Shown: positions 8,159-17,138, numbered from the stretch's first letter. The stretch: 64,000 nt of DNA from Tannerella serpentiformis (GCF_003033925.1 NZ_CP028365.1:2542001-2606000), one strand, 5' to 3'. The notes: a model not told the origin generated them from the sequence alone. A program made the numbers and translations.

Positions 8159-8276
8159 AATCGAAAAGGGAAAAGCTAAAAGTGAAAAGCTAAGCCGGGT
8201 ACGGGAGAGAGGGGGGGAACTCGCGTGCGCCCCCCTCCTCCTGCCGGCAGGACTTTTCGTTTTTGGCTTTTCGTTT
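8159..8276 (-). repeat. Heptad leader of hmuT and CTGCCGGCAGG element
   Basis: Read on the minus strand, hmuS is followed by AAAAACG and AAAAGCC heptads, then the palindrome CCTGCCGGCAGG (about 8241-8252), a C/G-rich stretch, and finally TTAGCTT TTCACTT and three more TTNNNTT heptads (8193 down to 8159) that touch the hmuT ATG. AAAANNN heptads plus CTGCCGGCAGG also follow hutI at 54.35 kb. Confidence 0.8.
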
Positions 8277-11200
8277 TTAGTTCTTCCTCCTTCTGCGGAT
8301 GATGAGGAATGCGGCGATGGCCACGACGAGCGCGATGGCTGCGATGAGGATCATGCGACGGCCCGAGGTGTCGGCCGTCTCGTCGATGGCGTTCTGCTTG
8401 TCCTTCTCTAAGACGACGCTCTTGGCGTCCTTGTCGGAGAGGTTGGCTTCGCGCGCCTCGGCGATCTTCTGCTTGTACTGGGCGGCGGCCGAGGCGTCGG
8501 CCTTCGAGGCGATGAAGTCCTTCAGCTTGGCGTTGTCGCAGACGAAGCCAGAGCATGCCGCGCCGTATTTGTTCACCGTCTCGGTGTGCACGCGGGCCAA
8601 CTCGGCGATCTGCTCCGGCGTGGCTTTCCACATGCCCTTGCGGATCGTCTCCATCATCACGGCTGTGATCTCCTCGAGCGTGGCGGGGCTTTGCTCGCGG
8701 AAGAACTCGTCGACCTTGAGGTCGTACTTATCCTTGACGTAGACGTCGAAGATCTCGTCCCACAGCTCGTCGTCGATGGCGGACGGCTTCATCACGTTCC
8801 AAGCGTAGGTGTTGCGGACGGTCTCGGCAAAGACGCCGGCCGACGAGGCTTCACCCTTCATCTTCTCCTTGATATACGTCGGGTTGAGGATCGTCGTGCG
8901 CGCCTCCACACCGATGGCCTCCTTAACCTCCTGCATGCGCACATTGCTGCGGTTGCGGTAGTCGCTGAGGTAGGCGTCGGGATCCTTGCCGGTGACGTGG
9001 CGGACGGACAGGTTCATACCGCCCATGAACTCGTAGACGTGATCGAGGCTGAGGGCGCCCCAGGTGTTGCTCTGGCGTGGCTGTACGACGACGTCGGTGC
9101 GGGTCAGCGCGGCCTCGAAAGCGTATTGGCGGAACAGCTCCCACTGCTTTTCGCTGCCGTAGAAGGCGCCCATGTTATGGATATACGTCTCAGCGATCTC
9201 GGACTCCTTCTCCCAGCGGTCGCCACTCTCCACCATGCCTTGGATGCCCGTGCCATAGTTGCCATTGACACCGCCAAAGACGCGATAAGTAGCCATCTCC
9301 TGCGCTTCGCGTGGCGAGAGACCCTTGGCCAGCAGTGTGCGCTGTGCTTCGGTGACCCCCTCGGACACTTGGTTGTCGAACTTGTCATCCTTCGCCGCAG
9401 CTGCCATCTCCACGGCGCGATTGATGAGGAAGAGTCGCGAGGCGGCTAAGTCGCGCAACTGGCCGGAGGTCTGCACCACCACATCGATGCGCGGGCGACC
9501 CAGCTCGGAAGAGGGGATCAGGCGCAGGTCGGAGACACGACCGAAGGCGTCGCGCACCGGCTCCACGCCGAGCATGTAGAGGATCTGTGCGATGGTGGCA
9601 CCTTCCGTCTCGATGAACTCGCCCGACCAGAGCGTGTAGCTCACCTTGCGCGGATACTCGTTGTTGTGGCGTTTGCGGTAGAGGTCGATCGTGGCGTTGG
9701 CCAGTCGCTTACCCTTCTCCCAAGCTGCCTCTGAGGGTGTCGCCTCGGCATTGATCGAGTAAAGGTTGCGGCCCGTGGGCAGTGTGTTCGGGTTGGCAAT
9801 CGGATCGCCGCCCGGCGAGGGAGCCACGTAGCCACCCTTCAGTGCGTTCATGTTGCTGCGCAGTTCGCTCTCAGGGCTCTCCATGAGGTACGTCTTGTAT
9901 TTGTTCACGTTCAGGATTGTGCGCTCCACTTCCATGATGGCGTCAGCCAGGTGCACTTCGTCCTTCGTGTACGTCTTCTTCTTGCCGCCCATCATGCCAC
10001 CCATCATGCCACCCATGCCTTTCGGCGGCATACCGCCCGGCATACCTCCGGGATGTCCGGCAGGCTTGGCGTCGGCTTTACCGCCTGGCATACCTCCGGG
10101 ATGTCCGGCGGGTTTGGCGTCAGCTTTACCGCCCGGCATACCTCCGGGATGTCCGGCAGGTTTGGCGTCGGCTTTACCGCCCGGCATACCTCCGGGATGT
10201 CCGGCGGGTTTGGCGTCAGCTTTACCGCCTGGCATACCACCGGGATGTCCGGCCGGCTTGGCGTCGGCTTTACCACCCGGCATACCACCGGGATGTCCGG
10301 CCGGCTTGGCGTCGGCTTTACCACCCGGCATACCGCCGGGATGTCCGGCAGGCTTACCGCCCGACATGCCCGTAGGAGGCATTCCCGGCATACCGCCTTT
10401 CTTCTTGTTGCCCGTCATCATCATCATGGCCGCCATACCCCGCGGGGCGTTGCGGTCGGCGATGATCTCGCGTGCCTTAGCCAGCTCCTCGGGGGTGATC
10501 TTGGCTGTGCGGCAGACTAACTCGTCCGTGGCCATCGTCGGTTGGGTGAGCAGACGGTTCACGAGCTCCTTTGCCGGATCTAAGTAGACCTGTGTGAACT
10601 TCACGCGGTCGCGATCGGCGTCGAGGTGGGTGCGTCCCTTCAGCTTGTCGAGCGCCCAGAGGCCGTAAGCGATCGGGTCGGTGGCCATAGCCAAGACGGA
10701 CGATGTGATGCGAGCGGGCTCGTAGGGTACGCCCATCGTGTAGAGCTGTCCGGTGATCTTCTCCGTAGCCAGCTCCTCGGCGAAGTTCTCCACGCGGCGG
10801 ATGTCGTCCTCCGAATAGGGCTTACCGGCGATGCTATCCAGCTCCAGGTCGCGATGGATGCCGAGCTTCACGGTGGCCGCCTTCACGTTGATCGCGGCAC
10901 GCTTCAGTTCGTCCTCCATGCGAGCGTCCGGAGCCTTGCCCTGCTCGCGGCGTTCGTTGATGTCCTCGGCGAGGTGGTCGTAGATCTTCAGCGCCTCGGT
11001 CAGCTCGCGGTACATGCCGCGCACGCTACTCTCCATGAAGGGCGGCGTGAGGTATGACGTGAGCGTGGCGTAGGAGCGGCGTTTGGCGATGATGCCCTCG
11101 CCGACGTTGCCGATGGTGTAGACGTAGAAGTGTGGCAGCGGGCCCACGAGTCGGTCGGGCCAGTCGTTGCTGGAGAGCGCCACCTGCTTGCGGGGCGTGA

Positions 11201-12833
11201 ACTCGAGGCTGCCGTGTGTACCGAAATGGATCAGCGCGTCGGCCTTAAACCCGAAGCGCATCCAGAGGTAGGAGGCGATGTAAGGATGCGGCGGCGCGGC
11301 GTCTGTTCCGTGGAGGATCTTGAAGGCATTTGTGCCCGATCCGGCGGCGTTCTGCGGCATTACGACGACGTTGCCGAATTGCAGTCGGGCCACGCCCAGT
11401 CGGCCGTCTGCCGTGGCCATGTATTGACCGGGGAAGTCGCCATTGGCGGCCACCACTTCCTTGTATTTCTCCGGGCGGAGCGCCTGTTTCACCCAGGCTT
11501 CATAGTCTTCCTTCTTGATCAGCTCCGGGTTGCCGGTCTTCATAAACTCAGCGATCGCACCCTCGGCATAGACCCCGAGGACGGCGCCCTGCTGCATGAT
11601 CATCTTCTCCAACTCGCGGTGGTTAGCGGGCAGGTTGTCCACCTTGTAACCCTCGGCTTTGAGTCGCTTGAGGAAGTTGTAGAGCGACGGAGCGACCTCC
11701 ATGCCGCCGGCCGTCATGGTTGCGCCTTGGCCCTGCCCCTTGAGGTAATAAATGGCCACGCGCTTCTCGCTGTTGGGCTTGGTGCGGAGGTCAAGGAAGC
11801 GCTTCACGGTTTCGACGAACGTCTCGAGGCGTTCGGGCACGGCGAAAGAGTGGCGGTAGCCGTCCTTGTCTTCATACTGGGCAAAGAGTGCTGTGGTGCG
11901 TATGGCGCCGTCGATCTCGGGCATGGTGACGCTCTGCGACATGAAGCCGCCGGACATGCCCATCGGGTCGTTCTCCCAATCCTCCACGAGGCGATTGACG
12001 GTGAGCGGTGCGAGCATCGTCACGTTGTGCTCCCGGAGCCAATCGACCATCTCGTCGCCCATGCGGCCGTGCGCCATGTTGATCACCATGGCGGGGTTGA
12101 TGGCGTTGAGGTAGTCGAACCATTTCTCGCGGGCGTAGATAGGATAGACGTTCATGCCCGCCTTTTGCAGCGCATCGATCAGGCCGGTGGGGTCGGCCAT
12201 CTGTCCGGTGACGACGATTTTATGGGCGCCCTCGTGCCAGAGGTTTTGCTTCTTGAGCCAGGCCTCATACTCGGCCACGGAGTGGAACTCGAGGTCGTCG
12301 TCGCGGTCGTTGCCGCTGGGGTTGGGGTGATAGATGATGTCTTCGGCGCGCTCCACGGCCGGCTCAGGCTCGTTGACGAAGAAGCGTTTGCCGTCGACCA
12401 CCTTGCGGACGTAGTTGAGCAGGCTGCGATAGTTCTTCTTGCTGCCGCCGTCGAGGTAGGTCTTGATGGAGTCGCGCACCACGGAGTCGAGGTTGCAGAT
12501 GTTGTTGTCGGGGTTTGTGGCCATCGAGGTGTAGATGGGCACTCCCTTGTCGGCCAGGCGTTGCAGCTGTTGGCGTTGCTCCTCGACGATGCGCAGGCCC
12601 ATGCCGTTGACGAAGACCATGTCGAAGCCTTTGAGCTTGTCGAGCTCGTCGGTGGAGACTTCCACGAGTTTGATGTGCGAGTTGTCGTTGGCTTTGTAGA
12701 TGCTGCCAAGCGAGATGGCCTGATAGTTCACGAAGGCCACGCGTGTGGGTGCCATCCATTTGGAATAGGCAAAAAACGCCGCGGCCAAGACGACTGCGAC
12801 GATCCCAATCCACAGATAAATCTTTCTTTTCAT
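8277..12833 (-). CDS. hmuS: HmuS-type CobN/Mg-chelatase H family protein, membrane anchored
   Basis: A 1518-aa member of the CobN/BchH family. The family signature FGTHGSLEFTPRK is present near residue 480. The N-terminus is one membrane anchor (about 6-24) and the C-terminus has a second, ILIAAIALVVAIAAFLII, before RRRRKN. This gives a large domain on one side of the membrane, unlike soluble CobN. In Bacteroidetes such proteins lie in hmu haem-uptake operons, and HmuS of Bacteroides has been reported to release iron from haem; a similar role is inferred here. A Gly/Met/Pro-rich insert (about 815-945) contains seven copies of a 16-residue PAGHPGGMPGG repeat, making the protein longer than usual. 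Neighbours are hmuR upstream across a 548-bp array gap and hmuT downstream. Confidence 0.9.
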   Translation of the reverse strand: MKRKIYLWIGIVAVVLAAAFFAYSKWMAPTRVAFVNYQAISLGSIYKANDNSHIKLVEVSTDELDKLKGFDMVFVNGMGLRIVEEQRQQLQRLADKGVPIYTSMATNPDNNICNLDSVVRDSIKTYLDGGSKKNYRSLLNYVRKVVDGKRFFVNEPEPAVERAEDIIYHPNPSGNDRDDDLEFHSVAEYEAWLKKQNLWHEGAHKIVVTGQMADPTGLIDALQKAGMNVYPIYAREKWFDYLNAINPAMVINMAHGRMGDEMVDWLREHNVTMLAPLTVNRLVEDWENDPMGMSGGFMSQSVTMPEIDGAIRTTALFAQYEDKDGYRHSFAVPERLETFVETVKRFLDLRTKPNSEKRVAIYYLKGQGQGATMTAGGMEVAPSLYNFLKRLKAEGYKVDNLPANHRELEKMIMQQGAVLGVYAEGAIAEFMKTGNPELIKKEDYEAWVKQALRPEKYKEVVAANGDFPGQYMATADGRLGVARLQFGNVVVMPQNAAGSGTNAFKILHGTDAAPPHPYIASYLWMRFGFKADALIHFGTHGSLEFTPRKQVALSSNDWPDRLVGPLPHFYVYTIGNVGEGIIAKRRSYATLTSYLTPPFMESSVRGMYRELTEALKIYDHLAEDINERREQGKAPDARMEDELKRAAINVKAATVKLGIHRDLELDSIAGKPYSEDDIRRVENFAEELATEKITGQLYTMGVPYEPARITSSVLAMATDPIAYGLWALDKLKGRTHLDADRDRVKFTQVYLDPAKELVNRLLTQPTMATDELVCRTAKITPEELAKAREIIADRNAPRGMAAMMMMTGNKKKGGMPGMPPTGMSGGKPAGHPGGMPGGKADAKPAGHPGGMPGGKADAKPAGHPGGMPGGKADAKPAGHPGGMPGGKADAKPAGHPGGMPGGKADAKPAGHPGGMPGGKADAKPAGHPGGMPGGMPPKGMGGMMGGMMGGKKKTYTKDEVHLADAIMEVERTILNVNKYKTYLMESPESELRSNMNALKGGYVAPSPGGDPIANPNTLPTGRNLYSINAEATPSEAAWEKGKRLANATIDLYRKRHNNEYPRKVSYTLWSGEFIETEGATIAQILYMLGVEPVRDAFGRVSDLRLIPSSELGRPRIDVVVQTSGQLRDLAASRLFLINRAVEMAAAAKDDKFDNQVSEGVTEAQRTLLAKGLSPREAQEMATYRVFGGVNGNYGTGIQGMVESGDRWEKESEIAETYIHNMGAFYGSEKQWELFRQYAFEAALTRTDVVVQPRQSNTWGALSLDHVYEFMGGMNLSVRHVTGKDPDAYLSDYRNRSNVRMQEVKEAIGVEARTTILNPTYIKEKMKGEASSAGVFAETVRNTYAWNVMKPSAIDDELWDEIFDVYVKDKYDLKVDEFFREQSPATLEEITAVMMETIRKGMWKATPEQIAELARVHTETVNKYGAACSGFVCDNAKLKDFIASKADASAAAQYKQKIAEAREANLSDKDAKSVVLEKDKQNAIDETADTSGRRMILIAAIALVVAIAAFLIIRRRRKN
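10040..10353 (-). repeat. 48-bp in-frame coding repeat in hmuS, seven copies
   Basis: Encodes PAGHPGGMPGGKADAK repeated seven times (the last copy runs into GMPPKGMGGMMGG). Nucleotide identity between copies is very high, with only third-position changes, which points to recent expansion. The His and Met content could bind metal, but this is speculation. Confidence 0.95.
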
Positions 12834-12840
12834 TCTATGC

Positions 12841-12950
12841 GTAGTTATGCGCCTGTGGCGCGGTAGTTATGGGGCTTCGCCCCGGTAGTTAGGAGTAGTT
12901 AGGGGTAGTTATGCGCCTGCGGCGCGGTAGTTAGGAGTAGTTTTTTTCGA
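12841..12950. repeat. GTAGTTA-type short repeats before hmuS
   Basis: Short units GTAGTTATGCGCC and GTAGTTAGGA alternate with mini-hairpins GCGCC-N3-GGCGC and GGGGC-TTC-GCCCC. On the minus strand this places CATAACTAC a few bases before the hmuS start codon. Related TAACTACC leaders precede hmuU and ftcD. Confidence 0.75.
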
Positions 12951-12954
12951 GGTA

Positions 12955-13305
12955 GCCCCGAACCCTCAGGGTTTGGCCCTTCTTTTTTTCTGGGTGACGC
13001 TGAACCCTGAGGGTTTGGCTCTTCTTTTTTTCAAGCGACGCTGAACCCTGAGGGTTTAGTCCTTCTTTTTTTCAAGTAGCGCTGAACCCTGAGGGTTTGG
13101 GCCTTCTTTTTTTCAAGTGATGCTGAACCCTCAGGGTCTGGCCCTACTTTTTTCCAAGAAGCGCTGAACCCTGAGGGTTTGGGCCTTCTTTTTTTTAAGT
13201 GACGCTGAACCCTCAGGGTTTGGCTCTTCTTTTTTTCTGGGCGACGCTGAACCCTGAGGGTTTAGTCCTTCTTTTTTTCTGGGGTAGCTCGGACCTGTCG
13301 GGCTT
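12955..13305. repeat. 41-bp tandem array with AACCCTGAGGGTT dyad, about 9 copies
   Basis: Dyads begin at 12961, 13003, 13044, 13085, 13126, 13167, 13208 and 13250, with a degenerate ninth at about 13291; spacing is 41 or 42. Each unit is CTGAACCCTGAGGGTTT plus a half unit holding CTTCTTTTTTTC. On the plus strand each unit is a small hairpin followed by T7, so the array could stop antisense transcription. It separates hmuR from hmuS inside the operon. The same dyad occurs in the 52.4-kb array with a different second half. Confidence 0.9.
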
Positions 13306-13381
13306 GGGGCCAAAAAAAGAGGAACACGACGCCTCCCTCAAGAAGTGTCGTGCCCCAAAAAAGTGCCAAGTGCCCGTCCCG

Positions 13382-15628
13382 TCATTTGCCGATCAGCTCT
13401 GCGATATTGACGGAGAGGTTGGCGATAAACTCCGTGCCGCGGGTGAGGGTGGCGGAGTAGACGTCATAACCGATGTTCTTATCCCTTGCGTTGAAGAGGT
13501 TGTCCACGCCGATGTTGAGGGCGATGCCGCGTGGGAAGTAGCACCCGGCGTTCAGCTTCCAAAGCATGCGGCTCTCGAGCTCCATCTTGTACATGCTCTT
13601 CTGGCTGCTGCTGTACGACCAGTAGTCCGTGGCGGCCATCCAGCGCCCATTTAGGCCGATGTAGGCGCGGCAACGGCCGAAGCGGCGCGTGTAGTCGGCT
13701 TGCATGACGGCTGTGTGGGGACGGATGTAGGAGCTGCGTTTGCCCTGCACCTTCTCGTCGTCGTTGACGTAGGAATAGGTGCCGCGCAGGGTGAGGTCGA
13801 AGGGCAGGCGCACTTGGGCGTTGACGTCGAAGCCGTAGGTCTTGGACTTTTCGGCGTTCTGATAGGTGTAGTCGGGATACTGTTTGGCGGGGCCATCCTC
13901 GATGCGCACCGTCCGGACGATGCGGTTGTTGAACCAGTTATAGTAGCCGGTGGCGGAGGCGTTGAAGATGCCCGCGACCCACTCGGCTGAGATGGAGGCG
14001 TGGTGGCTCGTTTCGGGCTTGAGGTCGGTGTTGCCGTAGATCTTGAACATGCCGCGGTGGTCGAACTCGGCGTACAGCTCGCGGAGCGACGGGGAGCGGA
14101 AGCCGGCCGCATATCCACCGCGCAGCGTGACGTGCCCGAGGCGATACATGGCGGAGAGTTTCGGGCTGACGTGCGCCTTGTATTCCGAGTGGTAGTCCAT
14201 GCGCAGGCCGCCGACGAGGCTCAGGCGGTCGGTGACGCGATAGTCGTCCTGGACGTAGATCACGCAGTTGGAGAAACGGGAGGAGGTGGTGTCGCGAAAC
14301 CAGTTGCTCTTCATCCGCTCGGTGTTGTATTCGGTGCCGGCGGTGAGGGCGTGACGGTCGGCCAGGAGGAGGCTGTAGTTGAGTCGGATGTTGTGGGTGA
14401 CGTCGCGATACTTCACCGTGGTGAGGTCGCCAGCCTGGGGGAAGATGTCGTTCTTATAGTAGTGGTCGTAGTGGTAGGAGAGGTCCAGCCGACTGTTTTC
14501 GTTGAGGATGTAGCCGAGCTTACCGCCGAAGGTGAAGTCGCGGAAGCGCTCGTGGAGCTTCATCTCTTCGGTGTAGAGCAGTCGGTTCTGGTAGAAGCTG
14601 CCGGTGACCTCAGCGCTGAGTCGGTCGGTGAAGTCGTAGCCGAACTTTTGGGCGATGGAGAAGGTCTCGTAGCCCTTGATGTTGAAGCTGCGTCGGGTGG
14701 TATCCACGGCTGTAGAGTCGGTGCCGTCGGGGCGCTTGAAGGTGCTCGTCATCGGCTTGGTGTCACGGATGGTGTACGGGTTGCGACGGCTGAAGGAGGC
14801 TGAGGTGAGCGATGAGAACTTCTCCTGACGTGTGCCCACGGAGAGCGCGTATTTCTGATCGCCGCGGCTGGTGGTGCGAGCGGAGACATTGCCCACGAAC
14901 GGGCGGTTGGCCTTCTTGGTGATGATGTTCACCACGCCGCCCAGGGCGTTCGAGCCGTAGAGGGTGGACATGCTGCCCTTGATCACCTCGATGCGCTCGA
15001 TGTTGTCCACGTCTAAGCGGCTGAAGTCGATGTTGTCCAAGGCGCCCTCGCCGGCCATGCGTTCGCCGTCGATGAGGAAGAGCAGGTAGCGGGAGTCCAT
15101 GCCCTGGAACGAGATGTCGGGCAGTCCGGAGCCGTGTGCTGCACCGTTGAATTGCAGGCCAGGCAGCTCGTATTCTAACAGCCCTTTGAAGTCCTGCGGG
15201 TCGAGCTTCTTGATCTCCTCGGCCGTGATGACGCGCGTGACGACGGGCTCATCCTTGAGCATGCGCTCCGTTCGTGTGCCGGTGACGACCACCTCCGTGA
15301 GGCCGTTCTTGGCCTCGTCGAGTGTCACCTCGAGGTCGGGCTGCTCTTCGGCCAACACGTCGACGGTCTTCTGCTCGTAACCGGTGCAGGAGAAGCGCAG
15401 GCGGTAGGTGCCTTTGTCTAATTGGAGGCGAAAACCGCCGTCGGCATCGGCGGCGATCCCGATGTTGGTGCCGATCACCATCACCGTGGCATAGGGAACG
15501 GGGGCATTCGTGCGATCCTTCACGGTGCCCCTCACCGTGTAAGTTCGTCTGGTCACGTTTGCGTCAGTGGCATAAATGGCCATGGCACAGCAGATCATGA
15601 AGCAGAGAAGCGTAGCTATTCTTTTCAT
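13382..15628 (-). CDS. hmuR: TonB-dependent outer-membrane receptor, haem-type
   Basis: A 748-aa receptor. A signal peptide (about 1-22) leads to a carboxypeptidase-regulatory-like domain (YTVRGTVKDRTNAPVPYATV, about 32-110), a plug domain (TRVITAEEIKKLDPQDFKGLL, VEVIKGS-type YGSNALGGVVNIITKK), then a barrel ending in aromatic-rich strands. FRSPSLRELYAEF and NTDLKPE resemble the FRAP and NPNL boxes of HmuR/HemR haem receptors. The start at 15628 (MKRIATLLCFM) is chosen because the upstream in-frame ATG would place 35 hydrophilic residues before the signal peptide. It is the first gene of the hmu operon. The haem-scavenging lipoprotein HmuY, usual beside hmuR in Porphyromonas, is absent here. 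Confidence 0.88.
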   Translation of the reverse strand: MKRIATLLCFMICCAMAIYATDANVTRRTYTVRGTVKDRTNAPVPYATVMVIGTNIGIAADADGGFRLQLDKGTYRLRFSCTGYEQKTVDVLAEEQPDLEVTLDEAKNGLTEVVVTGTRTERMLKDEPVVTRVITAEEIKKLDPQDFKGLLEYELPGLQFNGAAHGSGLPDISFQGMDSRYLLFLIDGERMAGEGALDNIDFSRLDVDNIERIEVIKGSMSTLYGSNALGGVVNIITKKANRPFVGNVSARTTSRGDQKYALSVGTRQEKFSSLTSASFSRRNPYTIRDTKPMTSTFKRPDGTDSTAVDTTRRSFNIKGYETFSIAQKFGYDFTDRLSAEVTGSFYQNRLLYTEEMKLHERFRDFTFGGKLGYILNENSRLDLSYHYDHYYKNDIFPQAGDLTTVKYRDVTHNIRLNYSLLLADRHALTAGTEYNTERMKSNWFRDTTSSRFSNCVIYVQDDYRVTDRLSLVGGLRMDYHSEYKAHVSPKLSAMYRLGHVTLRGGYAAGFRSPSLRELYAEFDHRGMFKIYGNTDLKPETSHHASISAEWVAGIFNASATGYYNWFNNRIVRTVRIEDGPAKQYPDYTYQNAEKSKTYGFDVNAQVRLPFDLTLRGTYSYVNDDEKVQGKRSSYIRPHTAVMQADYTRRFGRCRAYIGLNGRWMAATDYWSYSSSQKSMYKMELESRMLWKLNAGCYFPRGIALNIGVDNLFNARDKNIGYDVYSATLTRGTEFIANLSVNIAELIGK

Positions 15629-15663
15629 TGTATATGAATGGTTGTTTTGATTTTTTAGCGCGG

Positions 15664-15671
15664 CAAAGATG
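15664..15671 (-). promoter_or_regulatory. Putative -7 box of the hmu operon
   Basis: Minus strand reads CATCTTTG, followed by GCCGCG. This is a common variant of TAnnTTTG. It is 36 bp upstream of the hmuR start. No Fur-like dyad was recognised nearby. Confidence 0.45.
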
Positions 15672-15786
15672 AAGGCGTGCGCGTCGCCCGGCAATCCCCA
15701 TTTCAAGGGAGGGCAAGGAGACGAATTACACAATGAAAAGAGGGGAAAGAAGAGGGTTTACAGGGTGATTCACGCCCGGGAGGCTC

Positions 15787-16190
15787 TTCAGAATCTGATT
15801 CTGACGGATTGCAGACTGTTGCAATGGCCCAGAATCTGATTCTGACGGATTGCAGACTGTTGCAATGGCCCAGAATCTGATTCTGACGCTTTGCAGACTG
15901 TTGCAATGGCCTAGAATCTGATTCTGAAGGATTGCAGACCGTTGCAATGGCCCAGAATCTGATTCTGACGCTTTGCAGACCCTTGCAAAGGCCCAGAATC
16001 TGATTCTGAAGGATTGCAGACCCTTGCAAAGGCTCAGAATCCAATTCTGAAGGATTGCAGACCCTTGCAATGGCCCAGAATCTGATTCTGACGGATTGCA
16101 GAACGTTGCAAAGGCTCAGAATCTGATTCTGAAGGATTGCAGACCGTTGCAAAGGCTCAGAATCTGATTCTGACGGATTGGTGGACCGTG
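15787..16190. repeat. 41-bp tandem array with two dyads per unit, 10 copies
   Basis: The dyad CAGAATCTGATTCTG recurs at exactly 41-bp steps (its G at 15791, 15832, 15873, 15914, 15955, 15996, 16037, 16078, 16119 and 16160). A second dyad, TTGCA-N6-TGCAA, has its centre 20.5 bp away. Variation between units (ACGG, ACGC, AAGG; CTG, CCC) is mostly outside the dyad arms. It fills the gap between hmuR and menA. Confidence 0.93.
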
Positions 16191-16208
16191 CAACGGCCTC
16201 GGCATCTT

Positions 16209-17138
16209 TCAGAAGACCAGCAACGAAACGAGCAGCAGGGTATAGATCCAGATATTACGGGCGGTGAGTCCGAGCACACGGTTCAGATCGGAGCCGCTGA
16301 GGCGACGCAGATCGTGCCACGTCACCAGTTCGAAGGCGAGGAAGATGAGGAACAGCAACCAGGTGTAGGCGCCGCGATAGAAATAGGCGGGCCATGAGCA
16401 GGCGACGGCCAGCACGGCGCAGACGAGGTAGAGCGTCGTGCCAAAGCGGCGGCCGAAACGCACGACGGTGGTGCGTTTGCCAGCGGCGGCGTCCTGCTCT
16501 TGGTCGCGGACGTTATTGACGAGGAGGATGTTGACGGAGAGTAGTCCCAGGGCAACGGAGATCCACGCAGTGGTGGCAGTCACGGTGCCCGCTTGGACGT
16601 AATACGTGAGGCAGACCGGGATCACACCGTAGAAGAGCAGCACGCAGACGTCGCCCCAGCCGCGATAAGCCAAGGGGTAGGGGCCGGCGGTATAGGCGGG
16701 CACGCAGAGCGCGATGGCTACACCCGCACCGAGGAGCAGGACGGGGTTGCCGTAGGCCAGGAGGAAGAGTCCGCAGATCAGGGCCAGCCCAAGTGTGACG
16801 AGCGAAGCGCGGAGCATCGTCTGCGGGGCTATCCACCCCGAGGCGACAGCGCGCTGATGCCCCACACGCCGATCGGTGTCGGCTCCCTTCTTATAATCGA
16901 AGTAGTCGTTGGAGAGGTTGGCGGCCACCTGCGCCAGCACGGCTACGAGCAGACAGAGCGCAGCGGGCACGAACCGAAATGTGTCCGCACGCCAGGCCAG
17001 CGCCGACGCAGCGACCACGGGGCAGGCCGAGGCTGCCAGAGTGTGGGGCCTTGCCGCCGTGATCCAAGCCTTCAGCGGACTCACGGAAGCGACAGCGGAC
17101 GGTGGCGTGGGGGAGGAGAGGGGGCGCTCGGTGCTCAT
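16209..17138 (-). CDS. menA: 1,4-dihydroxy-2-naphthoate polyprenyltransferase
   Basis: A 309-aa UbiA-family membrane prenyltransferase that attaches the isoprenoid tail in menaquinone synthesis. The first Asp motif is NDYFDYKKGADTD and the second DQEQDAAAGKRTTVVRFG, with eight to nine membrane helices. The start at 17138 (MSTERPLSS) overlaps the stop of the upstream secreted-protein gene by 4 bp (ATGA), so it is translationally coupled. The HAD-thioesterase fusion at 44.7 kb belongs to the same pathway. Confidence 0.93.
   Translation of the reverse strand: MSTERPLSSPTPPSAVASVSPLKAWITAARPHTLAASACPVVAASALAWRADTFRFVPAALCLLVAVLAQVAANLSNDYFDYKKGADTDRRVGHQRAVASGWIAPQTMLRASLVTLGLALICGLFLLAYGNPVLLLGAGVAIALCVPAYTAGPYPLAYRGWGDVCVLLFYGVIPVCLTYYVQAGTVTATTAWISVALGLLSVNILLVNNVRDQEQDAAAGKRTTVVRFGRRFGTTLYLVCAVLAVACSWPAYFYRGAYTWLLFLIFLAFELVTWHDLRRLSGSDLNRVLGLTARNIWIYTLLLVSLLVF

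Noticed and set aside
9850-10587. 245-aa plus-strand Pro/Gly-rich ORF with collagen-like look
   Set aside because: Antisense of the PAGHPGGMPGG repeats in hmuS.
11130-12866. 578-aa plus-strand ORF
   Set aside because: Antisense to hmuS. High-GC third positions of hmuS leave the opposite frame open; the peptide is His/Asp/Val/Gly-rich and family-less.
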